A DNA stretch of 64,000 bases from Chaenocephalus aceratus (GCA_023974075.1 CM043789.1:32322040-32386039), one strand, 5' to 3'; counted from the first letter of the stretch, positions 25,959 through 38,330 are shown. The notes: generated by a model not told the origin, from the sequence alone. Made by a program: numbers and translations.

Positions 25959-26303
25959 ACATGTCAGTGTGTCCATTTGATTGTCCACACCTCTGTATAT
26001 GCATGCGTATTAATTGCTTCTCTGTGTGCAGGCTGGGATGCCGGGCTTCTTCGACCCCTGTGTGGGAGAGGATAAGAGTCTCAAGTTACTGTACCAGTTC
26101 CGAGGCGTCATGCACCAAGTCATCTGCGCCGACACCGAGGCACTACGGATACCCAAGCAATGTTAGTATGCAGCCACTTAACCCAACAGAGCCAGAATGA
26201 TTATCACTTAGCAACACACTACTACAGTATAAGCCTGCATCCATGTTCAAATGATATTTATTCTGTCTTTTCAGCTCACAGACTTGAGCCCGAGTCCTCC
26301 TAG
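13973..26303 (+). CDS. dnajc11: DnaJ homolog subfamily C member 11, complete
   Basis: Sixteen coding exons: 13973-14047, 14755-14884, 16245-16318, 16405-16506, 16703-16831, 17162-17284, 17411-17484, 17725-17914, 20635-20720, 21101-21217, 21314-21469, 22253-22322, 22487-22544, 25768-25910, 26032-26161 and 26275-26303. All phases match and sum to 1686 nt, 561 residues plus stop; human DNAJC11 has 559. The N-terminal J domain (about residues 14-82) contains YYSLLNV and the Hsp70-stimulating HPD at 43-45. Diagnostic segments follow: [30 protein letters not shown], and the C-terminal DUF3395 region ([22 protein letters not shown]). DNAJC11 is a mitochondrial protein associated with the MICOS/SAM complexes and cristae organisation. 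Introns carry Tc1, L2 and hAT insertions that leave splice sites intact. The only soft point is the exon 11/12 junction, set by phase and by homology (QKEQ-DLELQRK). Confidence 0.97.
15154..16057 (+). mobile_element. internally deleted Tc1-type transposon
   Basis: A 904-bp element with inverted ends starting CAGTTGCAAGAAAAAG, flanked by TA on both sides, inside dnajc11 intron 2. Full Tc1 elements are about 1.6 kb. Here the transposase frame runs directly into the right inverted repeat, so roughly the second half of the gene is missing. Confidence 0.92.
15514..16098 (+). pseudogene. truncated Tc1 transposase, DNA-binding half intact
   Basis: A 194-codon open frame. Residues 1-120 form the bipartite paired-like helix-turn-helix region, with a GRPV hook-like motif at 59-62. 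The first catalytic aspartate is kept in WTDETK (D153). After RYVWR the frame enters the right terminal repeat and host DNA; the second Asp, the Glu and the NPIEN region are gone. It cannot catalyse transposition. The remaining part has no stop or frameshift, so a DNA-binding peptide could be made if transcribed, perhaps from dnajc11 pre-mRNA or its own promoter. Expression is unknown. Confidence 0.88.
18880..19765 (-). mobile_element. 5'-truncated L2-type LINE fragment
   Basis: Two minus-strand frames separated by a frameshift read as the C-terminal part of an L2/Maui-type reverse transcriptase, including [11 protein letters not shown] and [19 protein letters not shown]. The 3' end on this strand is GGTGCTATACAAATACAG followed by TTATTATTATC, the standard L2 tail. 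Inactive remnant. Confidence 0.88.
19765..19800. repeat. (ATT)n microsatellite
   Basis: Short ATT run at the 5' edge of the L2 fragment. Confidence 0.85.
22707..24130 (-). mobile_element. degenerate hAT element in dnajc11 intron 13
   Basis: Ends CAGGGCTATTCAA and TTTGAATAGGCCTG, flanked by 8-bp duplications that match at 7 of 8 bases (ctctagga / atctagga). Minus-strand frames at 23,398-23,799 and 23,520-23,747 encode broken pieces of transposase: [18 protein letters not shown], then [17 protein letters not shown], which opens the hAT C-terminal dimerisation region. Frames are disrupted, so it is inactive. Confidence 0.88.
24490..25326 (-). mobile_element. degenerate ZBED-type hAT element, C-terminal remnant
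   Basis: Perfect 8-bp target duplication (cacatcac) around inverted ends TAGGGATGTAACGATA. Minus-strand frames at 24,773-24,998 encode the hAT dimerisation domain in two frames, with LKWWRDN and then [12 protein letters not shown] and [14 protein letters not shown]. The rest of the transposase is deleted. It lies in dnajc11 intron 13, right after the other hAT element. Confidence 0.92.
25911..25956. repeat. (GT)n directly after a dnajc11 donor
   Basis: A GT repeat that begins at the splice donor of exon 14, so the 5' splice site is itself the first unit of the microsatellite. Confidence 0.93.
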
Positions 26304-28240
26304 GAGCCCACTACTGTTGTAGCACCAGAGGGCGAAACACAGATCAAACGGACTGTGTGTCAACAGAAAAAACGAGGGGACAAATCAACAATAAGTCTGT
26401 GACTCTCCTCTGGTCCTCTTCTGTCATGGTATTTAGTGAATCTGTTCCTCCACTCACCCCTCTCCTCTGAGGTTCAGCAGAATACAGGAAATATCTGACA
26501 GCTGCAGGAGATCAGACACTGGCTGAACATAGTTTTATATATAAGTAAATATATATACATATATGCACTACACAGAGGGACTGATGCTCACCGCGGATGT
26601 GGTGACCATTCCTGTCCACGATGAGCTAAAAGTGCACATACATTTAAAGGGTATTGAATTTTTTTTATGTCAAGTATATAGAAATGAGCCGTAATGTAAT
26701 TTTACCCCATACCATTGTCGTCTTAGTCCTGTATGTGTATCACCCGGGTAGGTTAATCTATTCATGTTATAACATACCAGTCATTTTATTAACTCGTGCA
26801 AATGTCTCTCAAATGCAGAATCATGTCTCTGCGTGTTTTGGTTCACTTTATTGAAATGTCCCTACTTCATTTATTTTGCCTTTGAGTGACATGTCTGCTG
26901 CTCAGGTGAAAACTGGTGCTCAAAACTTATATCTGTGAAGGTCGGATATGGAAGTTGGAGGAGGAAAAGTGAGAGAGATGCCTTGATGGTAGTGGTCCAA
27001 CCTAGGCTTAAATCTTTCATATTGAATTTTTAATAATTCAGGCAAGACTGCATTTTTAAAGCAGAAGTTCCCCCTCGATTTGATTTGCGTCAGTGTTTAT
27101 CGATTGTTGCTCTGCAGCTGCCCAATGATTTGGTTGGGTGGGTGTGTACTTCACTGGTATAGCTCCAGCCCTAAGCCCCTGATAACAGTAACTACTGGTA
27201 CGCATTTATCATATTTAGGCCTATGTAGATATGATTAAAGCTGTTTGGCGTAGGTCAACACTTTCCCTGTGACAGGCAATAACTTGAGCTGACAGGAGCC
27301 ACACTAAAACCCTCGTACTGATCATGGAACATTAACATGGCTGCATGTATTTGTTTGTACACCAGACCGGTGCCATATATTTGTATTTGTTGTTCTGTTT
27401 TTTATTGAATTCATCTGCTATTGCCATGTCCCTTCTTATACATGTGTACGATGCTAAACCATGCTCATCACTGAGGTGATTATCAACACACTAACATACC
27501 ATTAATGTAGCTATTTTACTTCGATAGACCCAATATCATATGATGCACTTTCTGTTGCAGTTTGAAATTGTGGATTGAAACTGTTACTACAAAAGGGAAT
27601 AGCATAAGTAAAATGATTGCTCCATTTTGTTGGGGGACACCGTCATGGGTTACGGTGAATCCCTGAAAGCACTATCAAAAATAGTATTATATTGACCTAA
27701 AATGTATTTATTTTCTTTGCACAAAAAGTACATATTAGAGGCTTGTCATCATGACAGTGGAGCTGAAGCCTCTAAATTAAGATACTTTTACTGAGTTTAC
27801 ATCTAAGTTATGACAAGTCCTGTTTATTTTATATTGTGCATTTTTTCCATTGCTGCAATTGACTCACAAGACGAGGGTGTAGGCTCAAAAACAAACAGGT
27901 AGCATTGCGATGGATACGTTTTTGTTATTGGTTGAAAGTTTGTGTCTCTACGGTCTGATCCATAGCAGTCTAGTGTCACTATTACAGCAGCCATTTTGCA
28001 CTTGACTGTAGCATTCGTCTTCCCTCGTTAGTTTTAAGTGAGCTGTAAAGTGTTTTGACAGGTCAGCTGGTCACCTCTGCTCCAGTGCCTTCATGAGGCG
28101 CCATGAGGTCAGCAGAAAGACGGCGTCCCTGCTGTTACACTCCTCACACTGACCCACATTAGGATGTAAATATGCTTTATGGTTGGAGCCTGTGTTCTCT
28201 GTCCTGTAAAAACTACAATAAATATGAAGCGATCAGATTC
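26304..28240 (+). other. dnajc11 3'UTR
   Basis: About 1.9 kb after the stop without other coding signal, ending near an AATAAA at 28,217-28,222. Its length is inferred from this being the last good signal before phf13's own. Confidence 0.6.
28217..28222 (+). terminator. dnajc11 polyadenylation signal
   Basis: Canonical AATAAA. A closely spaced opposing signal for phf13 follows. Confidence 0.55.
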
Positions 28241-28314
28241 CTGTTTGATTTCAAGAGCGTTGCAGATGGACTAGCCAATTAGAAAATGCACTGATGTTAA
28301 GACAAAAAGGAAAC

Positions 28315-30424
28315 TAGTTAAAATGGTAACTCTTTATTTACAATAGTTTACAATAGTTTCACAGAAACAGTTTGCACCACAGAACAGACAACACTTTCTC
28401 AATAAGGGGATAGGATAACCCAAGATCTGGATCAAACGAGCTTTATCACAATGAGCTAACATTGATTACACTGATGTCTTAAAGAGGCAGACTAGAATTT
28501 GGATTTTGTGCCCGAAGATATCTCTTCAGGTTCTCTTTTCATGACATGAACGTCCTGAGAAACTGCTTTTTATGTCTTGAAAACTCCCAAAAAAAATCAA
28601 AACCTGATGTTTCTTATGAACTGGTGAATGCTAGATAGAAACCAGTTAACCAACATTTGAAAATACCAGACAAGAGTGTAGCGTAACCACTTTTATAAAG
28701 TCCTGTATCCTTTACATACCAAAGATGCATTGTGTATGTGAGTCATTGCCCAGTCAAAGTAACTGATTCTGCATTGTAAAATCCCATCCTGGACTTGTAT
28801 AAAAGGTTCCGAGTCTAAAATCTGTCACTACAGTATGGCTTTTATATTTTATCAGACAAAACAGCAGATGGCACATGAATAACGAAGCTTAAAAACCAAC
28901 ATTTCCAGCAAGTTTTAGGGAAAAAGTGCAATAGTAAAAGCATTTTTTTCAACTAAACCTGCTGCATGTGGAAATAAGTGAATACTGCTGTGAAAACATT
29001 AGTGAGAGGTAAGAGACAAAATCTGTTCTCCTGATCTGACCCTTCAGAGACAAACAAAACAGACCCGGCCCATGGTTCTTTGCAGATATCCATTTCTGTT
29101 TCTTACAAAGATTGAAACCATGAAGCTAAGTTGAGCCATAGCAGCACATGCTTTGCCAACACCCTCACACTGTCATCCTTTCAAACAAACACACTCATGC
29201 ATAATTTCAACTGGACTATTTCCAACAACACTATTCCAGTTACAATAGCTTTATTTTCTGTTGATACTTTAACAGGACGTCCATAGGAGTTCCCTTCTAT
29301 AAATATGCTTGTCTCTGAAAACTCTGTCATGAGCATGAAAACAGAAGACATGAAACAGAGGTGAATTCAAACAATGGTTTGGAAAATAAAAATAGTTATG
29401 AACAATACCACTGTTCTAACCGGTCATTGAATGCAGCAAAAACACTGAGCAGAGGCAAAAGAGAACTTCAAACTGAAAGCCATGTCATCTGAATCTTGAC
29501 AGTTTTATATATGTGAAATAAGAAGTTATTTAATATAGAAAAGAACTGCTCATCTGAAAAGGATTCTGGTGAGAGACAAACACTGTTTAAACATTTTGAA
29601 AATAAAATTGTGTGAGAACTTTGTGTATGGCCAAGGAACGTCTTAATTGAGAGGCTGGAAGACAGTTTCTGAAACAGAAGGGGGAGGAAGAAGCGCTTGG
29701 TTCAGTTAACGGGCTTCAAGCCTCAATGATATTCTTTCACAATATTTTAAATAACAACACATAAAAAGAAAGAGATGAAGCAGATGCAGACTCTCGTATC
29801 CTACATCTTTGTTCTAGTGGATTATACCTCAGCGTAATACTATAGCACCATCTGAAGCAGTTAACACAAGGCTTAGCTTGTTTTACGGTTAATTATGTAA
29901 CATTTATAGAGTCATCTAAAAGAAGACAAATCCAGTTTAATCAGAAAGACATACATGTCCTTATGACAGAAAGGTCATATGAATCCTCAAAAAAAAAGTG
30001 AGAACAGTGCAAACTGTCTTTCCTACAAATCCCAGCATGCACCATAGTGGGTGGCAGTTTTGAGGGTATTCTCTCTATATGGCAGTTCATATGTTTCCAG
30101 TGTTCACGAGACACCAAACAGTAGATGTTTGTCCCTACGCTAATGTCATCTACAGACGGACATCCATTCAGTGATTGCCTAACGCATGGAGTCTGCAGGG
30201 ATGCAGGAACAAACCTTAGTTAATCTAAAAATCAAACTGTTTTCAAAAAGGGATAGGGGCTTGGGATAGGTCCACCAAAGTGTGTATAGAAAATGTGGGG
30301 TTCATGGCTGAGCATGAAGGACAGAGACTGAAGGTTGCAAGACCTGAATTTGAGGAAGGGTCAGTCCAGCAGGCGGCATGGAGGCAGGAGTGGAAGGGGT
30401 CAGAGTTCAGGGGTCGACCTGAGG
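28315..30424 (-). other. phf13 3'UTR
   Basis: Sequence downstream of the phf13 stop on the minus strand with no gene or element recognised. A minus-strand AATAAA at 28,338-28,333 would end it. Confidence 0.55.
28333..28338 (-). terminator. phf13 polyadenylation signal
   Basis: AATAAA on the minus strand, about 110 bp from the convergent dnajc11 signal. Confidence 0.5.
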
Positions 30425-33400
30425 TCAGTCCAGCAGATGCTTGCGCGGGCCTATGCGCGAGCGGTGGGACCGGCGGGCGTCTGCGGTCCCGAGTGACTCT
30501 CGGCAGCTCTGGCACGTATATGTCTCTGGAACGTGGCTCTTACGGATCTTGGCACAGGACAGGTGGATCCAGGTGTTGCACTGGTTACACTCGATCATGG
30601 CCCGGCCGGCGAAAGGCTTCATGCAGAAACACGTCACCAGGTCCCACGAGTCGTCATCTGAGGAGGCAGGAGAGAGCATACAATGAGTCAAAATATGGAC
30701 ACTCTTGACGTTCTTTTATACACCGAGGGATATGACAGTTTATGCCGAGCTATAGCAGAAATGTGTCCACTGTTGGGAGAACATTTGCACAATGTTGTGT
30801 ATTATGACAGTGTGTCGTCACCTTTTTGAATAGATGAACAAATCCTGCAGGAAATGTCAAGTTATATATATTGCACATTGACTGAAGTCTTTTATGTATT
30901 GGATCCTGTTTACATTTAAAACTGTAACTGTAAATTATTATTTTCAGGAACCTTAAAGGTCACCTATCATGCTATTTTTAGGCAATAGCATAGGTCTCAG
31001 ATATATAGAAATATATAAAAAACACGTCTATGAAGTGTTTTGCTCAAAATACCAAACAGATCACCCATTCTAGCCATGCCTCATATCTCTCTATTTCAAA
31101 AGTGCTGATTTGGGGTATAAAGCTTTAAAAAAATAAATAAAGGAGGGGGCTGAGCTGATGCGGGACCCGGCAGCTACTGTCTAAACTAAATACTGCCGTG
31201 ATGAAACGCCATATCATGGATTATCAAGGATTGTTTCTGAAACAGTCTGGAGCTCAAAGGCTTCCTCTCTTGCCGGTTATACCACAAGGTGAGTTCCTTT
31301 TTTTTCCTGCTTCTTCACACACATGCTGTCCAGTACAGGTTAGCTCTGAGTGTTAGCGATGCTAATGTAAACACCGACCATATTACGTCCAAAACAGTCG
31401 AGCATTGTTTCTGATAGCAACGTTCCTGATAGGCCCGTGGGTGTAAAGCCAGCCTAGATTCGATTGGAAGCAAATCTGGATCAGCTCCTTTGTAGCCCCG
31501 TTTTTAGAGATTTGGGTACGATAGGTCCCCTTTAAAATTTTGAAAGAATTTCAGTTTTGTTGTTTTAAATCTTTTATCTCAAATGTCGTCTCATGTAAGG
31601 AAGTTGCTTCGTTTATAATGAAGTTACAAACAAATAATTGTTTGTTTCATTAAATACAATATTGTTGTTTTAAAACATTTCTCAATTTTACAGCAACTAC
31701 TCTATCATAATGAATACTGTTACCTTGATATAAAAACGGCATAAGTTATGATTGAATATTTGGCAATTTAAAAACCAAAATAAAACCTACCCGAGTCCAC
31801 CATGATGTCCTCGTCCTCTCCTGATCCGTCTTCGTCTCTGAACACCACCTGTTTCCCCTGGCGGAAGACCTTCCTCTTTCCTGCAAGGCCCTCCACCTTT
31901 TGTACCTTAACCATCCCTTCTTCGAGGTCTTCGTGACCCCAGTCTTCACGCTCGTCGTTGGGCTCCTCCTTGCAGGGGGCCGAGCTAGGCAGGCACTGGG
32001 GGGTGATGGGGATGCTGAAATCATCCTCAGGCTCCTCTTTGATCGTTCGGCCACCAAAGGAGTCGGGGTACTGCAGCCCTGGAAACGTCGGGTGGGCTTG
32101 CTGGACCCTGCTCTCCTCCCCAGACCCATGTTCCCTCTCCTTTCGCCTTTTCTTCTTCTTCAGCTTGTCAGCTTTTCTGCGGTCATCTGGGTGCAGGGTT
32201 GGGATTGTGTGCTAGAGGAGAGAAATAAAAAGGGAACGCATGTTTAAAGGAAGGAAGGCGAACATATAAGGCTAAGGATTTTACTTGGATTAATTTAACT
32301 CACGTCTTTCTTGGTGTGACCGGACAGTGTGGCTCCTGGCTGTGGACGTTTCCTGCTCCTGTCCTGGGGGGCCTTGGGAGAGTGCTGGGGGCAGGAGGTT
32401 GGGGGTCCCGGGGTCCAGCCATCACTGTCAGCTGTGCTGCCTGTACTGTTGGGAGGACTGGAACTACTGCGCAGTGGAGAGTCCTGTATTGATACAAAGG
32501 AAGAACTAGAAGTCAGTGAATTCAAACACACAACCACGGATAACACTGGTGATAAACAGATATCTCCACCAAACAATAAAATGATCATATATTGTTATAT
32601 TCCTATTTACAAATATATTCTATATATTAAATGTGTACTAATAAGGTAGGCAGTAGCTCAGTCCATAGAGGCATGGCTTGGGAACCAGATGGTTGCTAGT
32701 TCAAGCTGGCCCGGACGCTCTGTTGACTGGTAGCTGGAGAGGGGCCAGTTCGCCTCCTGGGAACTGCCGACATGTCCTTGAGCAAGAACCATGGCAGGTC
32801 CTTCGCTCTGAAACCTCTCCATGTGTGTATTTAGGGCAAAATGTCTATAGGTCCCTGTTTGTGTGCGTCTCAACAGAATGAATTTTCCCTAGGGGATTAA
32901 TAAAGTGTGCTTTCTTCTACGCATTATGAGATATACTGTACCGCTCTAGAGGTATGTGTTTGTGGGTAAAGTGCAGCTTTAGACTAAGAGGGTTTTTATG
33001 GCATTTTCCTTTATTCCATAGTTCAGCAGAAGATAGACAGGAACGAGAGAAAAGAGAGGGGATGACATGCAGCAAAGAGGAACTCGCTGTTGTAAGTAAG
33101 CACTGTCTAGGGAAATTCTTACTAGATTAACATTTACATAATTGTATTTAAACTACAGTTTTGTTTGTCATTTATCATAAAAAAGCACAAATAAAAACTA
33201 ATCAATTAAAGAATTCCTAGTCGACTATGGTCCAGACCAGAGGTTGCGCTAGACTTTTTCACTTCCCGTAATTTGGACCGTCGGTCTGTACAACTCTGAC
33301 TGGGGGGGCTTGTGAACTGTCAACTGAGGGAGGGATGGGGGGGGGTGCACGCTCGTGAACTGTTAGCGCCGTGTTATGCATGCCCACTGCACCTCTTGGG

Positions 33401-36400
33401 AGCGCGCCACAGCGTAAAGCAAAAACTCAGACATTTCAATGATTTGTACGGCAAAGTACGGTTTGGAAACTATATCATTTCCTTTTTGGAGGGCATGGAT
33501 AACACCGGAGCCTCGCTGCGGGGAAGCTTTGGCGCTGTTCTGAGTTTGTTCTAATCTGTCAAAATTACGGACTGTTTTCAGGTTTGTCCGTCATTGTTAA
33601 AAAAAAAATTCAGAGGTGGAAAATATTCAGTTAACATGACCACTGGTCGAGACATACAATACATCAACTAAAAAGGGGAATTCATTCATGACAGCTTAAG
33701 TGTTGGGCTGCACTATTTATCATATTATATTAAGCAACCATAATGTAAACCGCTATGACTTTTAATTTTGATGTGAAGCTGTATTTGCTTTAGCAAGGAG
33801 ATCAGGCACATTAAACCATAATAGAATATCAACAGATGAAAGGACTTGCACCACATGACATAATGTGCAAAGACAGACAGGCAGAAGGAACATGTATGTT
33901 AGAGCAGTGGTTCTCAAATGGGGGTACGCGGAACCCTAGGGGAACGTTGGAGTACTGCAGGGGGTACGTGAGATTTATTTTATGTTAATGAAAACATAAT
34001 TCATGCATTTAAAACAAACTACTTATAGTAGATTAACTACTTTATTCAAAGGTTTACAGTAATTCTGGATAATAAAATGGCAAAAATAAACGGGGTGCTC
34101 TCTTTTCCTCTCCCTTTCCTGACAGCCCGTCAGTCTTGTGCAGCTCGCTGAACCTGTAATAAGTGACCCGACAGTAAAGAATACATATATTTATAACGAG
34201 TTTAGCTTGTTCCAGAGTAGATAAACTAGCCAAGTGTGTTAGGTCCAAAATCAATAAATATACCAACTTTAGGAAAAGTAACTGCAGGTTGCCTCCCTGT
34301 CAGAGAATGACAAAGATCCTCAGTGAAGCACAAGCCCATGTTTCTCACTAAATTGTAAGTACAACTTATTAAAAAGATCAGTTCAATGCAGCTAATGTCG
34401 TCTTAGTGTTATTGCATGATGTTAAAATTGGTTTGCCATGAATTTAGTGATGGATTGTAAACATTTGAAATGTAGCATTTAAGTGTTTCTCAGTTACAAT
34501 GTTGTTGTTTTAATAAATCAGACACTGATGGTGCAGCGCTGTACCTCTTTATATAGGCTTTTTTCCCCTAACAAATTGTTTTTGCGCTGATCAGGGGGTA
34601 CTTGGCTGACATATTTTTTTCAAAGGGGGTACATTATTGAAGTTGAGTTTGAGAACCACTGTGTTAGAGGAAACCGAAAGCAACTTGGTGACAAAAAACC
34701 TTTAGAGGAACAACCATAACTTGAACTAAATGATTCAGAATCTATAAATCTATGCTGCTGGTGGTCAGGAAGAGGAAGTACATTTGTCAAACATCAGATC
34801 TGACAAAAGAAATGTAAAAAGGGTGTCATATGTTGTTGTTGTTGTTGTATTGGTTTAAAAGAAAATGTTTATAGCGTTAACGGCGGCAATTAATTTTTTG
34901 AATTGCGTTAAAATATTTAACGCATGTGCAGAATGGCCCGCCCCATACATCCCACCAGTGGCAGCGCCAGGGTATGGCTGGGGTAGGCTACATCCATACC
35001 AAGAAATGGCTTAGCCCCACCATGAAAAATGATGTTAAAGTAAGCAAAATAAAGACCACCAATTCGGAGTAAATTGCACAGACAGCAGTTAGTAAGATTG
35101 ATTTCAGTAGCCACTTGTCTGGAAATACCGAAGACTAGAAACGGTTTCGAAAACTTTTGTCACGTAGTGATCGTCTTCTCAATAGAACATATTTGATAAT
35201 GTCTTCTGGCCAATCAGAATCAAGATAACGGCGTGGTGTTGTTGCAGGAAGTTCCGACGGAGAATACTTTTGCTGTAGTACAGGGGTGCACATAACTGGT
35301 ACGCAGGTTATGTGCGTAATCTGAAATGCGTACCGTCACTTGTGTCACAAAGTGCATTTGCGTACCGACGTACTTGTGAAGCTTTTCCAGAAGGCGGTTA
35401 GATCACCGGACGACAGAGTCGGTCTCCATGTGCACAGACAGGGCTGCTGTTAACGTCGGTCTGTACAACGGAATTGTGCCAAAACTACGCCAACCGGCTG
35501 CGGCGGGAGACTGACCCCCCCCTTCACTGGAGAACTGCGCTAATACAGCTGATCACAACTTTCACACTCTGTGGTCACGAAGTACTCCACTAGCCCCACC
35601 CCCCCCCTTCCTGAAGTACTCCCCCGTTGATAGAAATCAACACGTAATGAATTAAGACCCCACGGTTTGATGATTGATAGGTGTGTGTGGGCTGTCTTTC
35701 ATTTTGACACGCAGAAAAATGTTATAATAAACATAGATACTGTATGTGAAATGGATATATCCGCCTTCTTTCATTTATCTTTCCATTCCCACAACAATAT
35801 ACATAAATAAATAGCATATTTTGGACATAGTTCGAATGGTGATTAATCATGATTAATTCATTTTTTCAGCTGTGATTAATCTGATTAAAAATGTTAATCT
35901 TTTGACAACCCTAGTTTATAGTTAAAACCATGTTACTAGAAAAGCAGATTAAGACAATATCATAAATGTTCTGCAAGTTTGGGGGACTTATCCGAGTTTG
36001 GGAAAAACATGAGGTGTGTAACAACAGACAGGTAATCCAACACTGAGAAAAAGGAGAGTCCTTTGATAACAGGACATCAATGTTTTAGGAAGTAGAGGTG
36101 CATGTTTTAATGAGTAAGCTTTCACTTTAACAATGTTTTTTAGCCATAATAAATGTGTTACAGAGTGGAACATGGGTATGAATCGGTGGACAATGTGATC
36201 ACAAATACTCGTCAAACAACAGATGGCTCAGTTAAGGAGGTGACAAACAGCAGTGTACGTGAAGGAGGATCCAAGAGAGATCTTAAAAACAGAATTCAAC
36301 GTATCATATGAAAAGTTAGGAACTCTATACATTCAAGATCAAATAAAACACATGCTACTAACATGTAAGATAATATGCTTATAGTTTTCGAACAACTTTG

Positions 36401-37878
36401 AAGACAATGACATCCAACAATACAAAGTCTAGACAACGTATTGCCAATCACAACAGATATGCAGGATTCAAAAGGATTACATCCATCGTGTGGTCAATAA
36501 GTATCTGCTTGCAGTTTTAAACACACACCTCTCCATTTAAATCCATTCTACACATTTCCCACCGGGAAAAATGTCTGTTGATATAATTTTGTATCTATTC
36601 ACTTAATTAATTTACAAAAAACGTGCGTTTTATTTATGATTTAGCTATGCATTATGGTGATTGATGTTATCCACTGTATGTGTATAGGCTACTAAATCTC
36701 TTGATTTAGTATTTCTACTATGTGGACACATATTGTAACTCAATACAACAGTTCTCATTTGTAACTAAATGTAGCAGATTAAAACGAGTGCATTACCATT
36801 AAGGTGAAGATGTATTGTAGTTAAAAGACACTAACTGCTTAATTTACTCACCTCTTGCGGGTATGGGATGTAACCAGCATAGGCCAAGACGAAAGTGCAA
36901 AACTTGTTAAAATCCTCAACTGTCCTCCTCCTGTATGGCGGGCTGAAACCCTGAAACAGTCATTGAAACATTAACACGCTGCATTAAACCTACACAACCC
37001 GACATGGCGTTGACCATTGTTTTATATTGATGGCGTTGACATTAACGACAAGTGATTGGCACACTCAATTTACGAGACTTTACAAACGTAGACTCGGCGT
37101 CGAATCAATACGACATAACAACACTGGAAGCAACTCAAACATAAGATGTTGACAGTCTAAAGTTTGATTAATCGCAGACACGAATGTCTCTTTGGACTAG
37201 TCAGTGAGGCTTCCCACCAACCCCCACCGATTAACCAACGACAGCTAATATTAGCAACGTCGGCAATACATAGCAAATAAGTAACACATGCTAATGCTCC
37301 GAAGCTAGCTGCTGACAAGAGTCGGTATAGTTTGACTGGCATAACATGCCAATATAACGCAGTATGAAAAACCGTCGAATATTCAAAGAGGGACATAAGA
37401 GCAGAAGTGTACGCCAACTGTCGATAGAAATAGATGGCTTGCTTACGATGTTTAAAAAGCCAACGTTAGTGATAGCATATTAGCATTCTGTGGTTATGAT
37501 GATGGAATGTTATTTTATCGATGAAACGTTAAGCTAGATTCTGCGTCAACAGTCTTACAAAGTGCACTCTGAAGTAGTGTAACTTAATTATGCTCACACA
37601 CAACTTTAAGTATTGACAATTGACTGTTTGAACGAAGCTTTTCTGGAAGTTTAACGTGTGTAATTATTTTAATATCAGCACCAGTAGCTACAATTATGAC
37701 AACATTAGCGCGCTATGCTAACGAGCAGCTGCTACACCGTGTGGTGACAATCTCGATCAAGTTGACGTTTGCTAGCATCGTTAGCTATGTCTGCAAACTA
37801 CTCACTGTGAAATAGTTATGTAAGAACACTTACCTCCGACTGAAATACATGGGATGTCGATGGGTTTATGTCACCCAT
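30425..37878 (-). CDS. phf13: PHD finger protein 13, complete
   Basis: Five minus-strand exons: 37878-37834, 36950-36852, 32483-32304, 32211-31791 and 30657-30425. They total 978 nt, 325 residues plus stop, with matching phases; human PHF13 has 300. The N-terminus starts [15 protein letters not shown]; exon 2 carries the diagnostic [18 protein letters not shown] and YIPYPQE. Exon 3 has SSPPNSTGS. Exon 4 has the basic run [12 protein letters not shown] and an acidic stretch ending DEDIMVDS. The last exon holds the C4HC3 PHD finger from about residue 257 ([28 protein letters not shown]). PHF13/SPOC1 reads H3K4me2/3 and affects chromatin compaction and DNA repair in the nucleus. The PHD is near-identical to mammalian; the middle is longer and more divergent. 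Confidence 0.96.
30953..31535. mobile_element. TTAA-flanked MITE in phf13 intron 4
   Basis: Inverted ends AAAGGTCACCTATCAT and AAAGGGGACCTATCGT, each next to TTAA. No coding capacity. The left end matches that of the element at 11,431 closely enough to suggest one family. Confidence 0.7.
32644..32935 (+). mobile_element. tRNA-derived SINE in phf13 intron 2
   Basis: The head (GGCAGTAGCTCAGTCCATAG) has a tRNA A-box-like TAGCTCAGT, and a B-box-like GGTTGCTAGTTCAAGC follows about 50 bp later. The body then runs to GGATTAATAAAGTGTGC near 32,896. It is a common teleost SINE type. The tRNA-like head is not a functional tRNA gene: no cloverleaf 3' half closes. Confidence 0.75.
33905..34661. mobile_element. 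hAT MITE with perfect 8-bp duplication
   Basis: Ends CAGTGGTTCTCAAA and TTTGAGAACCACTG are exact inverted copies, flanked on both sides by tgttagag. 757 bp, in phf13 intron 2. Only short broken frames inside. Confidence 0.93.
34875..35913. mobile_element. probable hAT remnant with nested repeat
   Basis: An 8-bp direct repeat gtttatag borders the region. The right end (GATTAATC...TTTGACAACCCTA) is the end of a familiar fish element, but the left end lacks the matching TAGGGTTG, so it may be truncated. A second repeat, starting AGGGGTGCACATAACTGG, seems inserted near 35,282. Confidence 0.5.
35914..36851. other. phf13 intron 2, remainder
   Basis: AT-rich sequence without recognised elements or exons. 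Confidence 0.5.
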
Positions 37879-38230
37879 CTTTACCGAGTGCCCGACCACC
37901 TGGCGTTGTGTCGATACCGCGACCGTAAACACTGTGGTTACCTAGCCTTTGCTTGGTAGATACGAAGCTAACGTCAACGTTACTTATGCTAAAACTCGAA
38001 GCAACAGCTTTCTCTCAGTTTGCCATCATCCTCCATCAGCACAAGCGATAACGTTGTTTAACCAATGCAAGGAAACAAACAACTACTCTCTAAGTTGAAA
38101 AACGTGTCTCCGGTGAAGAGTAAACGGTACTACTGTATCTACACGTAGCTGTCCGGTAATGTCTTCTGTTGATTCGGTGCTGGGGGAGCGGTTCGGCTGT
38201 CACCAGCTGCCTGCCCCCTTCTAACTTCTT
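37879..38230 (-). promoter_or_regulatory. phf13 upstream region
   Basis: Sequence immediately upstream of the phf13 start codon. It should contain the promoter and 5'UTR, but I see no clear TATA or CCAAT box and cannot place the start site. Confidence 0.35.
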
Positions 38231-38330
38231 CTTCTGTGGTGTTTATTGTCGTATGCCAAACAATGGAGGCTCATTACCGCCACCCACTGGACTGGACAAT
38301 GGCAGGAGATATATTGAAATAAAACAAACA
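38222..38330 (-). mobile_element. LINE 3' end fragment, minus strand
   Basis: The complement of this stretch ends in a GAAGAAG tail after a block resembling the GTAGGTGGCGGTATGCAC end of the I-type LINE at 48.48 kb. It looks like a very short 5'-truncated copy next to the phf13 promoter. Confidence 0.45.

Noticed and set aside
31746..32129. Arg/Ser-rich 127-codon minus-strand frame
   Set aside because: Wrong frame of phf13 exon 4; the true frame gives the acidic and lysine-rich PHF13 sequence.
32646..32712. tRNA gene
   Set aside because: Only A- and B-box-like segments are present; the sequence continues as a SINE and does not fold as a complete tRNA.
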